64,000 nt of DNA from a virus: positions 248,001 to 312,000 of IMG/VR virus record IMGVR_UViG_3300021197_001489, one strand, 5' to 3'. This document shows positions 41,917 to 50,148 of the stretch, piece by piece (position 1 is the first letter of the stretch; the number at the start of each line of letters is the position of its first letter). Position numbers and translations under genes: made by a program. The notes under the pieces are model-generated. The model ran no database searches, was not told the DNA's origin, and saw only the letters and a program-made list of their open reading frames with translations.

Positions 41917-42781
41917 TTTTTAGTTTCCATTGTTTGTAAAAATAGTCTGCATATATTTTGTTTGCTGCTTGGTTATGATGATAACCGTCACGATTGCAGT
42001 AGAGATCTTTGTAAAGCTCGTATTCGTGTAAAAAATTACCTGGCATATCTGGATGAGGCTCCACGCCTTTGATAAATTCTGCATATGTTGGACAACCTTC
42101 GAATCGCAGATTATTGTAAGAACTTTCTACGGTGTACTTCAATCTATTCTGATCAACAACGGCTACGTGGTCTGCATAATACTGTGGAGGATATGGCAGT
42201 TTATATATTCCCAATTTATTCAAGTCTTTTCTCCAGTTTGTCAACGCTTCGCCTGATTGTGCTTCATATGCATCTGTTAAACGGTGTGTTGCAAAATATA
42301 GAATCTTTTGATTATCTTCTACAGGGTATTGAATAAAATCTTCGCCGTGCAATTTACGATGAAGAAAAACTGACATACGTTCTGCGGTAAACACAGTATA
42401 CATAACAAAAGTATTTTTTACATCAAATAAAGTACAAGCTCTTTCTGCTACCAGCTTTATGGTATCATTGGCGGCGCTATTCATACCCAGATTAATTGTG
42501 GGAATATCAAAATGTTCTGCCAATTGGCTACACCAACTGTGTTCTATCGGCCCGCCAACGTTGACAACAACACTATCTCCTATGCAGATGTTTACAGGCT
42601 TGCCAAGAAATTGTGTATATTCTGGTCCTCTAAAACCCCAACTGTTAAACTGATATTCAAAGTCAGGATACGCATGCCACTCTTCTCTTGTGCGGTTGCA
42701 CCCATCTGGGTTATCCATACTAAATGTTTTAGCTGTAAGGTTGGCCTTACCAACAAAATATTGAAAATCATCAATCAACAT
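41894..42781 (-). CDS. SGNH-hydrolase-like protein
   Basis: A 295-residue protein with CIGDSVVVNVGG (block I Ser), LGMNSAANDT (block II/III-like Gly and Asn) and a C-terminal RDGYHHNQAANKI (block V Asp-x-x-His pattern). Suggests an acyl- or acetyl-hydrolase acting on glycans. Part of the minus-strand operon; overlaps both neighbours by 11-23 bases. Confidence 0.72.
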   Translation of the reverse strand: MLIDDFQYFVGKANLTAKTFSMDNPDGCNRTREEWHAYPDFEYQFNSWGFRGPEYTQFLGKPVNICIGDSVVVNVGGPIEHSWCSQLAEHFDIPTINLGMNSAANDTIKLVAERACTLFDVKNTFVMYTVFTAERMSVFLHRKLHGEDFIQYPVEDNQKILYFATHRLTDAYEAQSGEALTNWRKDLNKLGIYKLPYPPQYYADHVAVVDQNRLKYTVESSYNNLRFEGCPTYAEFIKGVEPHPDMPGNFLHEYELYKDLYCNRDGYHHNQAANKIYADYFYKQWKLKNESQNTQ

Positions 42782-43313
42782 CAGGTCTGTGTGTTCCTAC
42801 AAAAATATCATTATGCTTGTGATGTTGTTTCCATTGTACACTATTCTTCTGTGCAAAGTCAAGTATCAATTTGTTCTGTTCTTGAATACGGTAAGACATT
42901 AAATAATCACTTTCGTACCAGTCATAGTTTGGATATGTAATATCAAAACCGCCTGCTTGCTTCCACCAAAGGAAACTTGGCCAGTCTGGTCTGTAAATCA
43001 ATTGTATCCAAGCAAGTGGATAGGCATCTTGTATTTGTTCAAAGTAGTAGGGCCACTCATGACTCATTAACAGTTTGCATCCACTATTTTCAGTGTAGGG
43101 AGCATCTAAGTTGCTGCGATTTAGACTGCAATCAAACTCCATGCCGGTGCCATAATATGCTTCAGTGTGTCCTATTTTGGAATGGTGTTGGTATGCGCGA
43201 TGTGCTGCACGGTCAGTGCAGTTGTAGTTGTTAGAGCTTTTGATTTCTTTAGCAATACCACTCCAGCGACTGCCCGGCACGCCTGTAAAAAAGATGTACT
43301 CCGGTAATGTCAT
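42771..43313 (-). CDS. P-loop sulfotransferase-like protein
   Basis: A 180-residue protein starting MTLPEYIFFTGVPGSRWSGI, where TGVPGSRWSG is the 5'-phosphosulfate-binding loop type seen in phage sulfotransferase-like proteins. Start 43313 is fixed by the ATGA overlap with the upstream gene; an earlier ATG at 43349 would overlap it by 40 bases. Trp/Tyr-rich C-terminal half. Substrate unknown. Confidence 0.7.
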   Translation of the reverse strand: MTLPEYIFFTGVPGSRWSGIAKEIKSSNNYNCTDRAAHRAYQHHSKIGHTEAYYGTGMEFDCSLNRSNLDAPYTENSGCKLLMSHEWPYYFEQIQDAYPLAWIQLIYRPDWPSFLWWKQAGGFDITYPNYDWYESDYLMSYRIQEQNKLILDFAQKNSVQWKQHHKHNDIFVGTHRPDVD

Positions 43314-43942
43314 TTTGGTATAAGTATCCTGTCTATATTTCGAGGACAAACTGCAACCACTTTGTAATTGTATTCAGTTTCTAATAGTGTAATCGCAATG
43401 TCTTGATTGCGAAAACCAGGTTGTGCTTCGCATACTATTAATGGTTTATACGTTCGAATAGTTTTATCTGCACCTTTGATTATGTCGTATTCGAATCCAT
43501 CAGTATCTATTTTAATATAATCTACATCATTGATATTAAAATCATCCAATGGGTATGTTTTTTCATTATAATCTGGATTACCGAAGAAGCTGTCGGTTCG
43601 TGGGTATTCACATATGGTATTGCCCACACAACATCTAAAGTAAGTTACCTTGTCTTTTCTGATATTACGTGGAAATAGTTTACGAACCCTAGGATCAAAT
43701 CCATACACATGCCCAAAGTGTTCTTGCAAATACCGTGTGTATTCTCCGTCTCTACAACCAATATCTACTGCATTTCTAAAATGTTTTATATAAGGTTGAC
43801 TCAATAACCATGTTAGTTTGCAGTGGTGATTGGGAAACTCCTGTATACCATCTGGGCTATGAAAGAAGTCTCTTGCATACCATTCGCTTTCAAAAATGTA
43901 AGACTCTGGCATAAATGTAGTAGGCTCAATTGGATAGTGCAT
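43310..43942 (-). CDS. FkbM-family methyltransferase
   Basis: A 210-residue protein with motif I AVDIGCRDGEYTRYL, VYGFDPRVRKL and the FkbM signature YIKIDTDGFEYDIIKGA. FkbM enzymes O-methylate sugars. It is the first gene of the minus-strand operon ending at 36208, divergent from an early-promoter cluster. Confidence 0.86.
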   Translation of the reverse strand: MHYPIEPTTFMPESYIFESEWYARDFFHSPDGIQEFPNHHCKLTWLLSQPYIKHFRNAVDIGCRDGEYTRYLQEHFGHVYGFDPRVRKLFPRNIRKDKVTYFRCCVGNTICEYPRTDSFFGNPDYNEKTYPLDDFNINDVDYIKIDTDGFEYDIIKGADKTIRTYKPLIVCEAQPGFRNQDIAITLLETEYNYKVVAVCPRNIDRILIPK

Positions 43943-44003
43943 GATATTATTAATTATCTATGCATTTTTCAGCGGAAAAATAAAGCCAAATGGCATTATT
44001 CGG

Positions 44004-44031
44004 TTGACCATTAGGATATATGTGTTATACT
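44004..44031 (+). promoter_or_regulatory. Early-type promoter with conserved leader
   Basis: TTGACC (44004-44009), 16-nt spacer, extended -10 TGT-TATACT ending at 44031, followed by GTATGTACAGTTAG and AAACAAGGAG, identical to the 32457 element for more than 25 bases. Confidence 0.88.
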
Positions 44032-44061
44032 GTATGTACAGTTAGAAACAAGGAGTAGAAC

Positions 44062-44286
44062 ATGTCAAAGATGGCTTCAAATGCAAAGTTCAAGCAGTTT
44101 GTTACAAACCTTAGTGTTGAAGATCAGCACACTGTGATCGAGCGTCAGAGTCGTTTGCTTCCTGCATTTATCATGCAAGAAGTTGCCAGTACTAACAATC
44201 CAAAAGTTATTCGCAAGTTGGAGAGCCGCCTGAAGCAGGTTCGCTTGATGATGAGTTCATTGATTGCAAATGGGAGTGTAGTATAA
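44062..44286 (+). CDS. Early small basic protein
   Basis: A 74-residue helical basic protein (MSKMASNAKFKQFVTNLSVE start). First gene of an early cluster; its stop overlaps the next start (TAATG). Function unknown. Confidence 0.75.
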   Translation: MSKMASNAKFKQFVTNLSVEDQHTVIERQSRLLPAFIMQEVASTNNPKVIRKLESRLKQVRLMMSSLIANGSVV

Positions 44287-44453
44287 TGGTTAAGTTTAGA
44301 ATCGTTACTAAGTTTAAAAATGGTCAGTTGGCTGAAACTGTTCGCGGCACTGAAGAGGGCATGCAAAACGCAGTTGAGGCAATTAGAGCAGACGATCAAG
44401 TTGAGGGCGTTAATGTGTTTGAAGAAGTTTGTATTATACGAGATTTTGTATAA
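44286..44453 (+). CDS. Small hypothetical protein
   Basis: A 55-residue protein (MVKFRIVTKFKNGQLAETVR start) with a ferredoxin-like alternation of beta and helix. Overlaps both neighbours by one base. Function unknown. Confidence 0.68.
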   Translation: MVKFRIVTKFKNGQLAETVRGTEEGMQNAVEAIRADDQVEGVNVFEEVCIIRDFV

Positions 44454-44749
44454 TGGAAAAAGGCAACATAGTTTGGCTTGAAGGCAAAAGCCGCCACGGC
44501 AAGAACCGTATTGACCAGCATGGCAATCCTTGGACTGTTAATGCAAAAGGCAAGTTTAGTGGCAATGACGCAGTGCGTATGCGCAGTGAACGTGAAACAT
44601 TCAACATCGGGCAAGGTCGTAAAATACACGACGAACGCTGGGTGTTCTTGAAAGACGATCCTAACTTTTGGGTCAAATGTGATGCAGACGCCATGGAGCG
44701 TTTGTGCGATGCTAACATTCCTACAGATTGGTTGACAAAAGATGTTTAG
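44453..44749 (+). CDS. Hypothetical protein
   Basis: A 98-residue basic protein (MEKGNIVWLEGKSRHGKNRI start; Trp-rich middle WTVNAKGKF, RWVFLKDDPNFWVKCD). Likely a small beta domain that binds nucleic acid or carbohydrate; not recognised. Start overlaps the previous stop. Confidence 0.72.
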   Translation: MEKGNIVWLEGKSRHGKNRIDQHGNPWTVNAKGKFSGNDAVRMRSERETFNIGQGRKIHDERWVFLKDDPNFWVKCDADAMERLCDANIPTDWLTKDV

Positions 44750-44876
44750 AAAAATATTGGATTGGTATGAAAGACACGATGGTTTGGAAATACTGGTAAT
44801 GGCATTTTGTATGAGTGTATTTGCATTGGTTATATATACATTCCTTGCAGAAGTAGTTTCGAGGATAGTAGGATGA
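44742..44876 (+). CDS. 44-residue membrane protein
   Basis: MFRKILDWYERHDGLEILVM then a hydrophobic helix (AFCMSVFALVIYTFLAEVV). It overlaps the gene before by eight bases and the lysin start by four (ATGA). Small membrane protein directly before a lysin, so a holin or pinholin candidate by position. Confidence 0.6.
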   Translation: MFRKILDWYERHDGLEILVMAFCMSVFALVIYTFLAEVVSRIVG

Positions 44877-45361
44877 TAAAAGAAGCGTTATTGGGAATCA
44901 CTGTTGCGTTTACTTCACCAGCAGAACATACCTGCCTTGCTAAAAATATCTATTTTGAAGCTCGCAATCAAAGTATTTCTGGCATGATTGCTGTTAGCCA
45001 TGTTGTGCTCAACAGGGTAAAGCATGAGCGTTTTCCTAACACAATCTGCGAAGTTGTAAAGCAAGGTGTTATGAGTCGTTGGTGGAAGAAAACAATGAAT
45101 CGAGATGTGCCTGTGAAAAACATGTGCCAGTTTAGTTGGTTCTGCGATGGACTCAGTGATGCACCAAAAGAACGTGCTGCATGGGAACGTGCGTGGGAAG
45201 TTGCACAAGATGCACATAGTTTGCACTTTATGGATGTTGACCTCAGTGACAACAGCATGTGGTATCATGCTAAAAGTGTTAAGCCACAATGGCGCAGTGA
45301 TTTTGATTATGTGGGGCAAATCGACGACCACTTGTTCTATCGGCAGAAAACGGTCAAATAA
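44873..45361 (+). CDS. Cell wall hydrolase of the SleB/CwlJ family
   Basis: A 162-residue protein with the SleB core: LAKNIYFEARNQSISGMIAV (the Glu of YFEAR is the catalytic acid) followed by SHVVLNRVKHERFPNTICEV and CQFSWFCDG. It cleaves peptidoglycan as a lytic transglycosylase or amidase-type lysin and probably acts as the phage endolysin. N-terminal ~20 residues are hydrophobic (IKEALLGITVAFTSPA), possibly a signal-anchor. Coupled to the small membrane protein upstream. Confidence 0.9.
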   Translation: MIKEALLGITVAFTSPAEHTCLAKNIYFEARNQSISGMIAVSHVVLNRVKHERFPNTICEVVKQGVMSRWWKKTMNRDVPVKNMCQFSWFCDGLSDAPKERAAWERAWEVAQDAHSLHFMDVDLSDNSMWYHAKSVKPQWRSDFDYVGQIDDHLFYRQKTVK

Positions 45362-45364
45362 AGG

Positions 45365-45392
45365 TTGACATTGTGTGCGCTTCTGCTACAAT
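45365..45392 (+). promoter_or_regulatory. Early-type promoter
   Basis: TTGACA (45365-45370), 16-nt spacer, TACAAT (45387-45392). It lacks the AGTTAG leader. It serves only the gene at 45450, which ends in a terminator. Confidence 0.78.
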
Positions 45393-45449
45393 GTGTGCAT
45401 GTTGTTGGAAAGAGTTCAGCAACAAAACAAAAAACGGAGAATGTTTAAT

Positions 45450-45725
45450 ATGACTACAAGTAACGTAACTACCAAGCAGGACAAGGTCCTCACTGCACTT
45501 ATGGCTGGCGAGCAGCTTACTGGCAAGCAAATTTCAGCACGTTTTGGTGTTGGCAATGCCCGTGCAACTGTATCAGCTCTACGCATGAAAGGCTTTGCCA
45601 TTTATGCTAACGAGTCAACAGATACAAAAGGTCGCGTAAAGATCAAGTATCGTATTGGTCGCCCAAGCCGCGCTGTTGTTGCTGCTGGTTATAAGGCACT
45701 TGCTGCTGCTTCACGTGCAGCCTAA
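45450..45725 (+). CDS. Small winged-helix/HTH-type DNA-binding protein
   Basis: A 91-residue basic protein with a helix-turn-helix-like core (LTALMAGEQLTGKQISARFG then GNARATVSALRMKGFAIYAN), a wing-like KGRVKIKYRIG and an Ala-rich tail. The start is ATG 45450 (MTTSNVTT), ten bases after CGGAG; ATG 45441 is too close to it. A monocistronic unit with its own strong promoter and terminator, typical for a regulator. Confidence 0.8.
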   Translation: MTTSNVTTKQDKVLTALMAGEQLTGKQISARFGVGNARATVSALRMKGFAIYANESTDTKGRVKIKYRIGRPSRAVVAAGYKALAAASRAA

Positions 45726-45746
45726 TCTACTTTAGACTGCATTTGG

Positions 45747-45775
45747 GAAAGCCACCTTCGGGTGGCTTTCTTTTT
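45747..45775 (+). terminator. Strong rho-independent terminator
   Basis: GAAAGCCACC, UUCG tetraloop, GGTGGCTTTC, then TTTTT. It ends the regulator transcript, 13 bases before the radical SAM start. Confidence 0.95.
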
Positions 45776-45787
45776 ATAAGTAGTAGT

Positions 45788-47674
45788 ATGAAGAACGTAT
45801 ATCTGGCACAAATGAGCTTGGAATTGCCAGGATCGAACTATTATTATTTTCCATACAGTATTGGAGTGGTTTGGGCATACGCAACTACACAACCTGATAT
45901 AAATGAAAACTATCAATTGTGTAATATTTTTAGCGTAAAAGAGCCAATCGACCGTTTAATGGAAAAAATTGTTGATCCAGGAATACTTGGACTTTCAAGT
46001 TATACATGGAACACCATGTACAACGAGGAACTTGCACGACGTGTCAAAGAAAAGTATCCTGAATGCACAGTGATAATTGGTGGGCCAAATACGCCTAACA
46101 ACAGCGAAGGGTATTTTGAAACCCGCCCTTATGTAGATTTTATAACACATCAAGAAGGCGAGGGGTCATTTACTGGATTACTTCGGCATCTTGTGGGCAA
46201 GCAGGAACTGATGGAAATTGCTGGGATCAGCATCAATAACAACGGCAAAACTGTAATGACCGGGCCAAGTCAACGTGTGGCTCTCGACGATGTACCATCC
46301 CCATATCTCATGGGCCTGTTTGACAACATCAAAACTGAACACCCGAACTTGATATTTAATGGTGTGCTCGAGACCAATAGAGGATGTCCGTTTATGTGTA
46401 CATTCTGTGACTGGGGCGGCACAACATTTTCAAAACTAAAACGTTTTGGCATGCAACGCATAGCTGACGAAATTGACTGGATGGGTCGCAACAAGATTGA
46501 AATGGTTGTAAACAGTGATGCCAACTTTGGTATACTCAAAGAACGCGATGTACTCATTGCAGATATGTTGATTGAGACCAAACAAAAGTACGGCTTTCCT
46601 GTACTGTTTGATACAAACTGGAGCAAGAACGCAACAACACAACTAGTCGACATTGCTGTCAAACTTATGGAAGCGCAGATGATGAGACGCTTTACCATGG
46701 CATTGCAAAGCACTAACCAAGACGTCTTAAAGAATATTAAACGTGTAAATCTCAAAGAAGAAGCAATGACTCGTGTTGCAGAAACTGCCTTTAGCAATGG
46801 CATGAGCGTTAACACCGAATTAATTATTGGCCTGCCTGGTGAAACATGGGAGTCATGGACTTCTGGTTTGTGTCATCTATTAAGTAGGGATATTATTGTT
46901 GAAGCGTATCCTGTGACTATATTGATGAACAGTGAAATGGGCCAGGATGACTATATTGACAAACATGGTATCACATCAACAACACTAAAAAGTTTTTTCT
47001 CTAAGTATGTTGATGAATGGCAAATCATGCTTACTGGAACAAACACATTGCCCGAAGCACAGATGAAAAAATTATGGTTATGGACTTGGCTTACATCAAT
47101 GATGGATGCAAATGGATATACACAGGTTGTATCGCGCTATCTCAACAAACGTCACGGCGTGCCATTTGAAAAGTTCTACGAGCGGCTGCTGGACTATGGA
47201 CTTGAAACACCCGATAGTGCGTTTCATCCTTGGTTGCACAAGTGGCAAGACTATGCTGAACAACTGGAGTTCAACATGTTTCTAGCCGGACTAACTTATT
47301 CACCTGTGATGCAAGACCTTGGACTGCACAAACGACAGCAAACCTATCAGGACATTTACGCTGTAGCACAGGAATTTGCTCCGCAAGATACACTGTTGCA
47401 GGATGTTATGATAGCGCAAGAGAGGCAACAAACCATATTCAATCACGAAGAAACAACCAAAATTACACTGAACGCCAATGTGTTTGAATACTCGTTGGGC
47501 AAAGAAGAATTAGATATTGCGCCAACAAGCTATGTATTCCACAGGGCATATCCGCCAAAAGGCACAAATCCTAGCTGGGTTGAGTGGTATAACAGTACTA
47601 GAAAAAACAAAAAGTGGCAGGCTAGGGTAGAAAAAATCACAAAAAAAGCAACTCTTTTTCACGAAAACGGTTGA
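45788..47674 (+). CDS. B12-binding-domain radical SAM enzyme
   Basis: A 628-residue protein. Residues ~1-170 form a cobalamin-binding-like Rossmann domain (LGLSSYTW, VIIGGPNTPNN, VDFITHQEGEG), followed by the radical SAM core with the cluster motif CPFMCTFCDWGG (~res 201). The rest (~450-628) is helical. Such enzymes methylate or rearrange unactivated carbons using SAM and, usually, B12. No ribosome site is visible; the terminator T-run ends 12 bases upstream and TATAAGTA, close to the late box, lies at 45775-45782, so a leaderless late transcript is possible. Needs a reducing partner; the phage ferredoxin at 50712 could supply it. Confidence 0.88.
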   Translation: MKNVYLAQMSLELPGSNYYYFPYSIGVVWAYATTQPDINENYQLCNIFSVKEPIDRLMEKIVDPGILGLSSYTWNTMYNEELARRVKEKYPECTVIIGGPNTPNNSEGYFETRPYVDFITHQEGEGSFTGLLRHLVGKQELMEIAGISINNNGKTVMTGPSQRVALDDVPSPYLMGLFDNIKTEHPNLIFNGVLETNRGCPFMCTFCDWGGTTFSKLKRFGMQRIADEIDWMGRNKIEMVVNSDANFGILKERDVLIADMLIETKQKYGFPVLFDTNWSKNATTQLVDIAVKLMEAQMMRRFTMALQSTNQDVLKNIKRVNLKEEAMTRVAETAFSNGMSVNTELIIGLPGETWESWTSGLCHLLSRDIIVEAYPVTILMNSEMGQDDYIDKHGITSTTLKSFFSKYVDEWQIMLTGTNTLPEAQMKKLWLWTWLTSMMDANGYTQVVSRYLNKRHGVPFEKFYERLLDYGLETPDSAFHPWLHKWQDYAEQLEFNMFLAGLTYSPVMQDLGLHKRQQTYQDIYAVAQEFAPQDTLLQDVMIAQERQQTIFNHEETTKITLNANVFEYSLGKEELDIAPTSYVFHRAYPPKGTNPSWVEWYNSTRKNKKWQARVEKITKKATLFHENG

Positions 47675-47698
47675 CATAAGCTATAAACCTGTTATACT
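47671..47698 (+). promoter_or_regulatory. Early-type promoter with conserved leader
   Basis: TTGACA (47671-47676), 16-nt spacer, TATACT (47693-47698), followed by GTATGTACAGTTAG and AAACAAGGAG. It overlaps the last codons of the radical SAM gene. Confidence 0.88.
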
Positions 47699-47728
47699 GT
47701 ATGTACAGTTAGAAACAAGGAGATGCTT

Positions 47729-48103
47729 ATGCCACAGATTTTTACAGTTTATCAGATCGTTATTGACAAAGACCTTAGTGATCTTATCAACAAAGAAGGT
47801 CACGGTTGTCATGTAAAGAGCCTGGCTCGCATGCAAGCAATGCTGGAAGGCGATGTGCGTCTTGGTGTAATGCATGATTGTTACACAAAGGTAGCAGAAG
47901 TTGTTGCTGATGATTTGGAGCATGTGTTTGAAGTTGGTAACATTGGTCCTGAGGACCGTATTACACGCCTTGAAAAGATGACCAGCATCAGCGTTGGAGA
48001 CATTATTGCAGATGCAGATGGCGTCTGTAGTGTAGTTAACAATGTTGGATTTACTCCACTTGCACCGTCATTCCACAAAATGGTATTGAAGGAGGCAGCA
48101 TAA
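47729..48103 (+). CDS. Early hypothetical protein
   Basis: A 124-residue protein (MPQIFTVYQIVIDKDLSDLI start). ATG 47729 is six bases after AAGGAG; the ATG at 47723 touches it. The C-terminal segment RLEKMTSISVGDIIADADG and VVNNVGFTPL matches the 'SVGD..I..G....GF' pattern of small phage proteins of the YodL-like type; this is a pattern call only. Function unknown. Confidence 0.75.
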   Translation: MPQIFTVYQIVIDKDLSDLINKEGHGCHVKSLARMQAMLEGDVRLGVMHDCYTKVAEVVADDLEHVFEVGNIGPEDRITRLEKMTSISVGDIIADADGVCSVVNNVGFTPLAPSFHKMVLKEAA

Positions 48104-48264
48104 TGTATGAAGTATTTCTATGTGGAGTAGGCACTATTCCTAATCGCAAGTTTCGCACTGTAGAAGATGCAGTTAAGCATGCGAAAAAACTTAACAGAGA
48201 CGCGCAAATCTTTAAAGTGCGCGAGGCTTTTACTCCTGTCAAATGGGTTTTCGCGAGGCGCTAA
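48103..48264 (+). CDS. Small hypothetical protein
   Basis: A 53-residue protein (MYEVFLCGVGTIPNRKFRTV start), basic C-terminus. Its start and stop both overlap neighbours (TAATG). Function unknown. Confidence 0.65.
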   Translation: MYEVFLCGVGTIPNRKFRTVEDAVKHAKKLNRDAQIFKVREAFTPVKWVFARR

Positions 48265-48455
48265 TGGGACATCCAGCAGAAAGCATCAACACCAAGGACC
48301 ACTGGGCAGTTGGCTTTGAGTGGCCAGTTGTTGGGAGCAAGGGCGATTTATACACAGTTGAAATGACACATTATGGTTTTGAGTGTGATTGTCCTGCATA
48401 CAGAAAGTGCAAGCATATCAAAAGCATTGAGGAGAGGTTTAATGACCAAGACTGA
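48264..48455 (+). CDS. Small SWIM-type zinc-binding protein
   Basis: A 63-residue protein with YTVEMTHYGFECDCPAYRKC then KHIKSIEERF: CxC-x5-CxH, the SWIM zinc-finger pattern, which binds DNA or protein. ATG 48264 is preferred over 48243 because it overlaps the previous stop and has GAGG five bases upstream. A stand-alone SWIM domain is rare outside phages and helicase complexes. Confidence 0.75.
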   Translation: MGHPAESINTKDHWAVGFEWPVVGSKGDLYTVEMTHYGFECDCPAYRKCKHIKSIEERFNDQD

Positions 48456-49086
48456 TCCGGTGGCGTTTAGCGCAGAAGATATTTGGGGTGCGGCTGCACA
48501 TGCAACTCGCGTCAACGAGGGCTATTTGAAAGAAGATGAATACAACTGGAACACTGCTCGGTTAACCAAACATGCAAACAGAGATGTTGCCAAGAAAGCA
48601 CTGGCTGAAAGCACTATCACAGAGGCTGATCGCAAGGAGGGCATGGAGGCACGGCACTTCTTGCACAGCCGACTAACAATGAAGGCGCTGTCCAAGCGAC
48701 TCACAGATTTTGAAGCAGGACTTGCCAAAGCAGTGGCATTAGACGAGTTTATTGTGCCGCAAGACAGAATGATGATTGGCATTGTTAACAGTCAAATAGT
48801 CAGCTATCATCGCCAGCTTCAAGAAGAATCAATGACCAAGGATGCAGTGTGGGGATATGTAGCAGAAGTTGGCCTGCGTGTTGACTTAAAAGTGACACCG
48901 ACTGCACGTTTTTGGATTGACAGATACGACACTTTCCGTTATAATAGTATTACAAAAGACGGATATAAAGCCAGCTTCTACTACAGAGAAAGACTTGAAG
49001 TAGGCAATACAGTGGAAGTTCGCGGCACTGTTAAGAAACATGCGGACAATACAACATATCTTAATCGCGTAAAGATTGAAGGGTAG
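48442..49086 (+). CDS. Hypothetical protein with OB-like C-terminal domain
   Basis: A 214-residue protein behind GAGGAGAG. The first ~125 residues are helical and charged. The C-terminal ~75 residues (WGYVAEVGLRVDLKVTPTAR; RLEVGNTVEVRGTVKKHADN; NRVKIEG) look like an OB-fold barrel, so single-strand DNA or RNA binding is plausible. Function unproven. Overlaps the SWIM gene by 14 bases. Confidence 0.75.
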   Translation: MTKTDPVAFSAEDIWGAAAHATRVNEGYLKEDEYNWNTARLTKHANRDVAKKALAESTITEADRKEGMEARHFLHSRLTMKALSKRLTDFEAGLAKAVALDEFIVPQDRMMIGIVNSQIVSYHRQLQEESMTKDAVWGYVAEVGLRVDLKVTPTARFWIDRYDTFRYNSITKDGYKASFYYRERLEVGNTVEVRGTVKKHADNTTYLNRVKIEG

Positions 49087-49092
49087 AATAAA

Positions 49093-49473
49093 ATGGAAAA
49101 GAAGTTTACAGTTGCAGGTACTGCTACACAGCATGGTATTACCAAAGTGCGTTTTGCAAACGACTATGTAAGTCGTTACAAGATCCTAATCAAGAATGGC
49201 TGTGACCCAATTAACCTTGTTGAGTTGCCGGAGCCAATGACCAAAATGGAGGCTCTCAAGTATATGGACAGCCTCAAGTGGGACGGTGACGATGGCTATG
49301 CAGTTAGTGCAAAGCTCTATGAGAAGATGAAGGAAATCAAAAAAGGCGAGTACAAGAAAGAAATTTCTATTGCTGAGATCCGTTCACGCAAGGTGGATGT
49401 GACTCCTGCGGATATTCTTGAGCAGACTGGCTTTGTTGATGTTGATTGCAGTGAGCTTGAGTTAGAGGACTAA
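49093..49473 (+). CDS. Hypothetical protein
   Basis: A 126-residue soluble charged protein (MEKKFTVAGTATQHGITKVR start). The ribosome site is weak; it starts seven bases after the previous stop. No domain recognised. Possibly a partner of the OB-like protein by position. Confidence 0.75.
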   Translation: MEKKFTVAGTATQHGITKVRFANDYVSRYKILIKNGCDPINLVELPEPMTKMEALKYMDSLKWDGDDGYAVSAKLYEKMKEIKKGEYKKEISIAEIRSRKVDVTPADILEQTGFVDVDCSELELED

Positions 49474-49475
49474 GC

Positions 49476-49805
49476 ATGGCACAGGCACTGAGTTTTTGTA
49501 AAGGTTGCATGACTGATGCTGCGTGGGCACCAGGCGGACTTTGTCCAACCTGTATGTTGCGCGAGCAAATAGAAAAAAGTCAGCAGCCGCAAACTGCAGG
49601 ATACACTTATAACCCAGACGTTGAACCTCCAATGAATTTACTTGGGCAGTTTCTTGGTATGATTGCTGGTTGGGGACTAACAGTTGGGTTATTTATATGG
49701 GTATTTAAAGATGACACATACTGGAACTGTGTACTGGACGCTTTGATGCTGCCATTTTGGGCTCTGTTCTATTTGGCTTCTTTTATACTTCATATATTCA
49801 CGTAA
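49476..49805 (+). CDS. Zinc-ribbon membrane protein
   Basis: A 109-residue protein with an N-terminal CKGC-x11-CPTC zinc ribbon (residues 8-27) and two membrane segments (GQFLGMIAGWGLTVGLFIW; ALMLPFWALFYLASFILHIF). Function unknown; phage zinc-ribbon membrane proteins of this kind are poorly studied. Confidence 0.75.
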   Translation: MAQALSFCKGCMTDAAWAPGGLCPTCMLREQIEKSQQPQTAGYTYNPDVEPPMNLLGQFLGMIAGWGLTVGLFIWVFKDDTYWNCVLDALMLPFWALFYLASFILHIFT

Positions 49806-49811
49806 ACTACA

Positions 49812-50126
49812 GTGTCATATGACGTGCAACTAAATATTCTTGATATGTTCAATAGCAAAGAAGAACTTGACGATCTCTTTGGAAATGACGAAGGCGTAGC
49901 GGCAATGGTAATTGCCCTGTGTGCTACAATGTATGACAATGGGATTAGAGTAATACACATTGGAGGACTCATGCGTATGCTGGGTGTGCCCAATAAGGAT
50001 GCTCAAAAACATGATCACGAATGTTTTGAGTTAGGTGATAACTTCTATGAACAAATTGAAGAAATGGGCTTTGAACGAATCGATGAACATGCACTGCATC
50101 TCAATGTCAATCAAACTGTGCATTAA
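49812..50126 (+). CDS. Hypothetical protein (GTG start uncertain)
   Basis: A 104-residue acidic protein. GTG 49812 has no clear ribosome site; ATG 49845 (MFNSKEELDDLFG) is an alternative. Contains GIRVIHIGGLMRMLGVPN and a His/Glu-rich stretch (KHDHECFELGDNFYEQIEEM). Function unknown. Confidence 0.65.
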   Translation: MSYDVQLNILDMFNSKEELDDLFGNDEGVAAMVIALCATMYDNGIRVIHIGGLMRMLGVPNKDAQKHDHECFELGDNFYEQIEEMGFERIDEHALHLNVNQTVH

Positions 50127-50148
50127 TTTTAAAACTTAGGAGAATACA

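Noticed and set aside
49812-50126. Treating 49812 as a confident GTG start
   Set aside because: No ribosome site; 49845 is equally possible, so confidence was lowered rather than the gene dropped.
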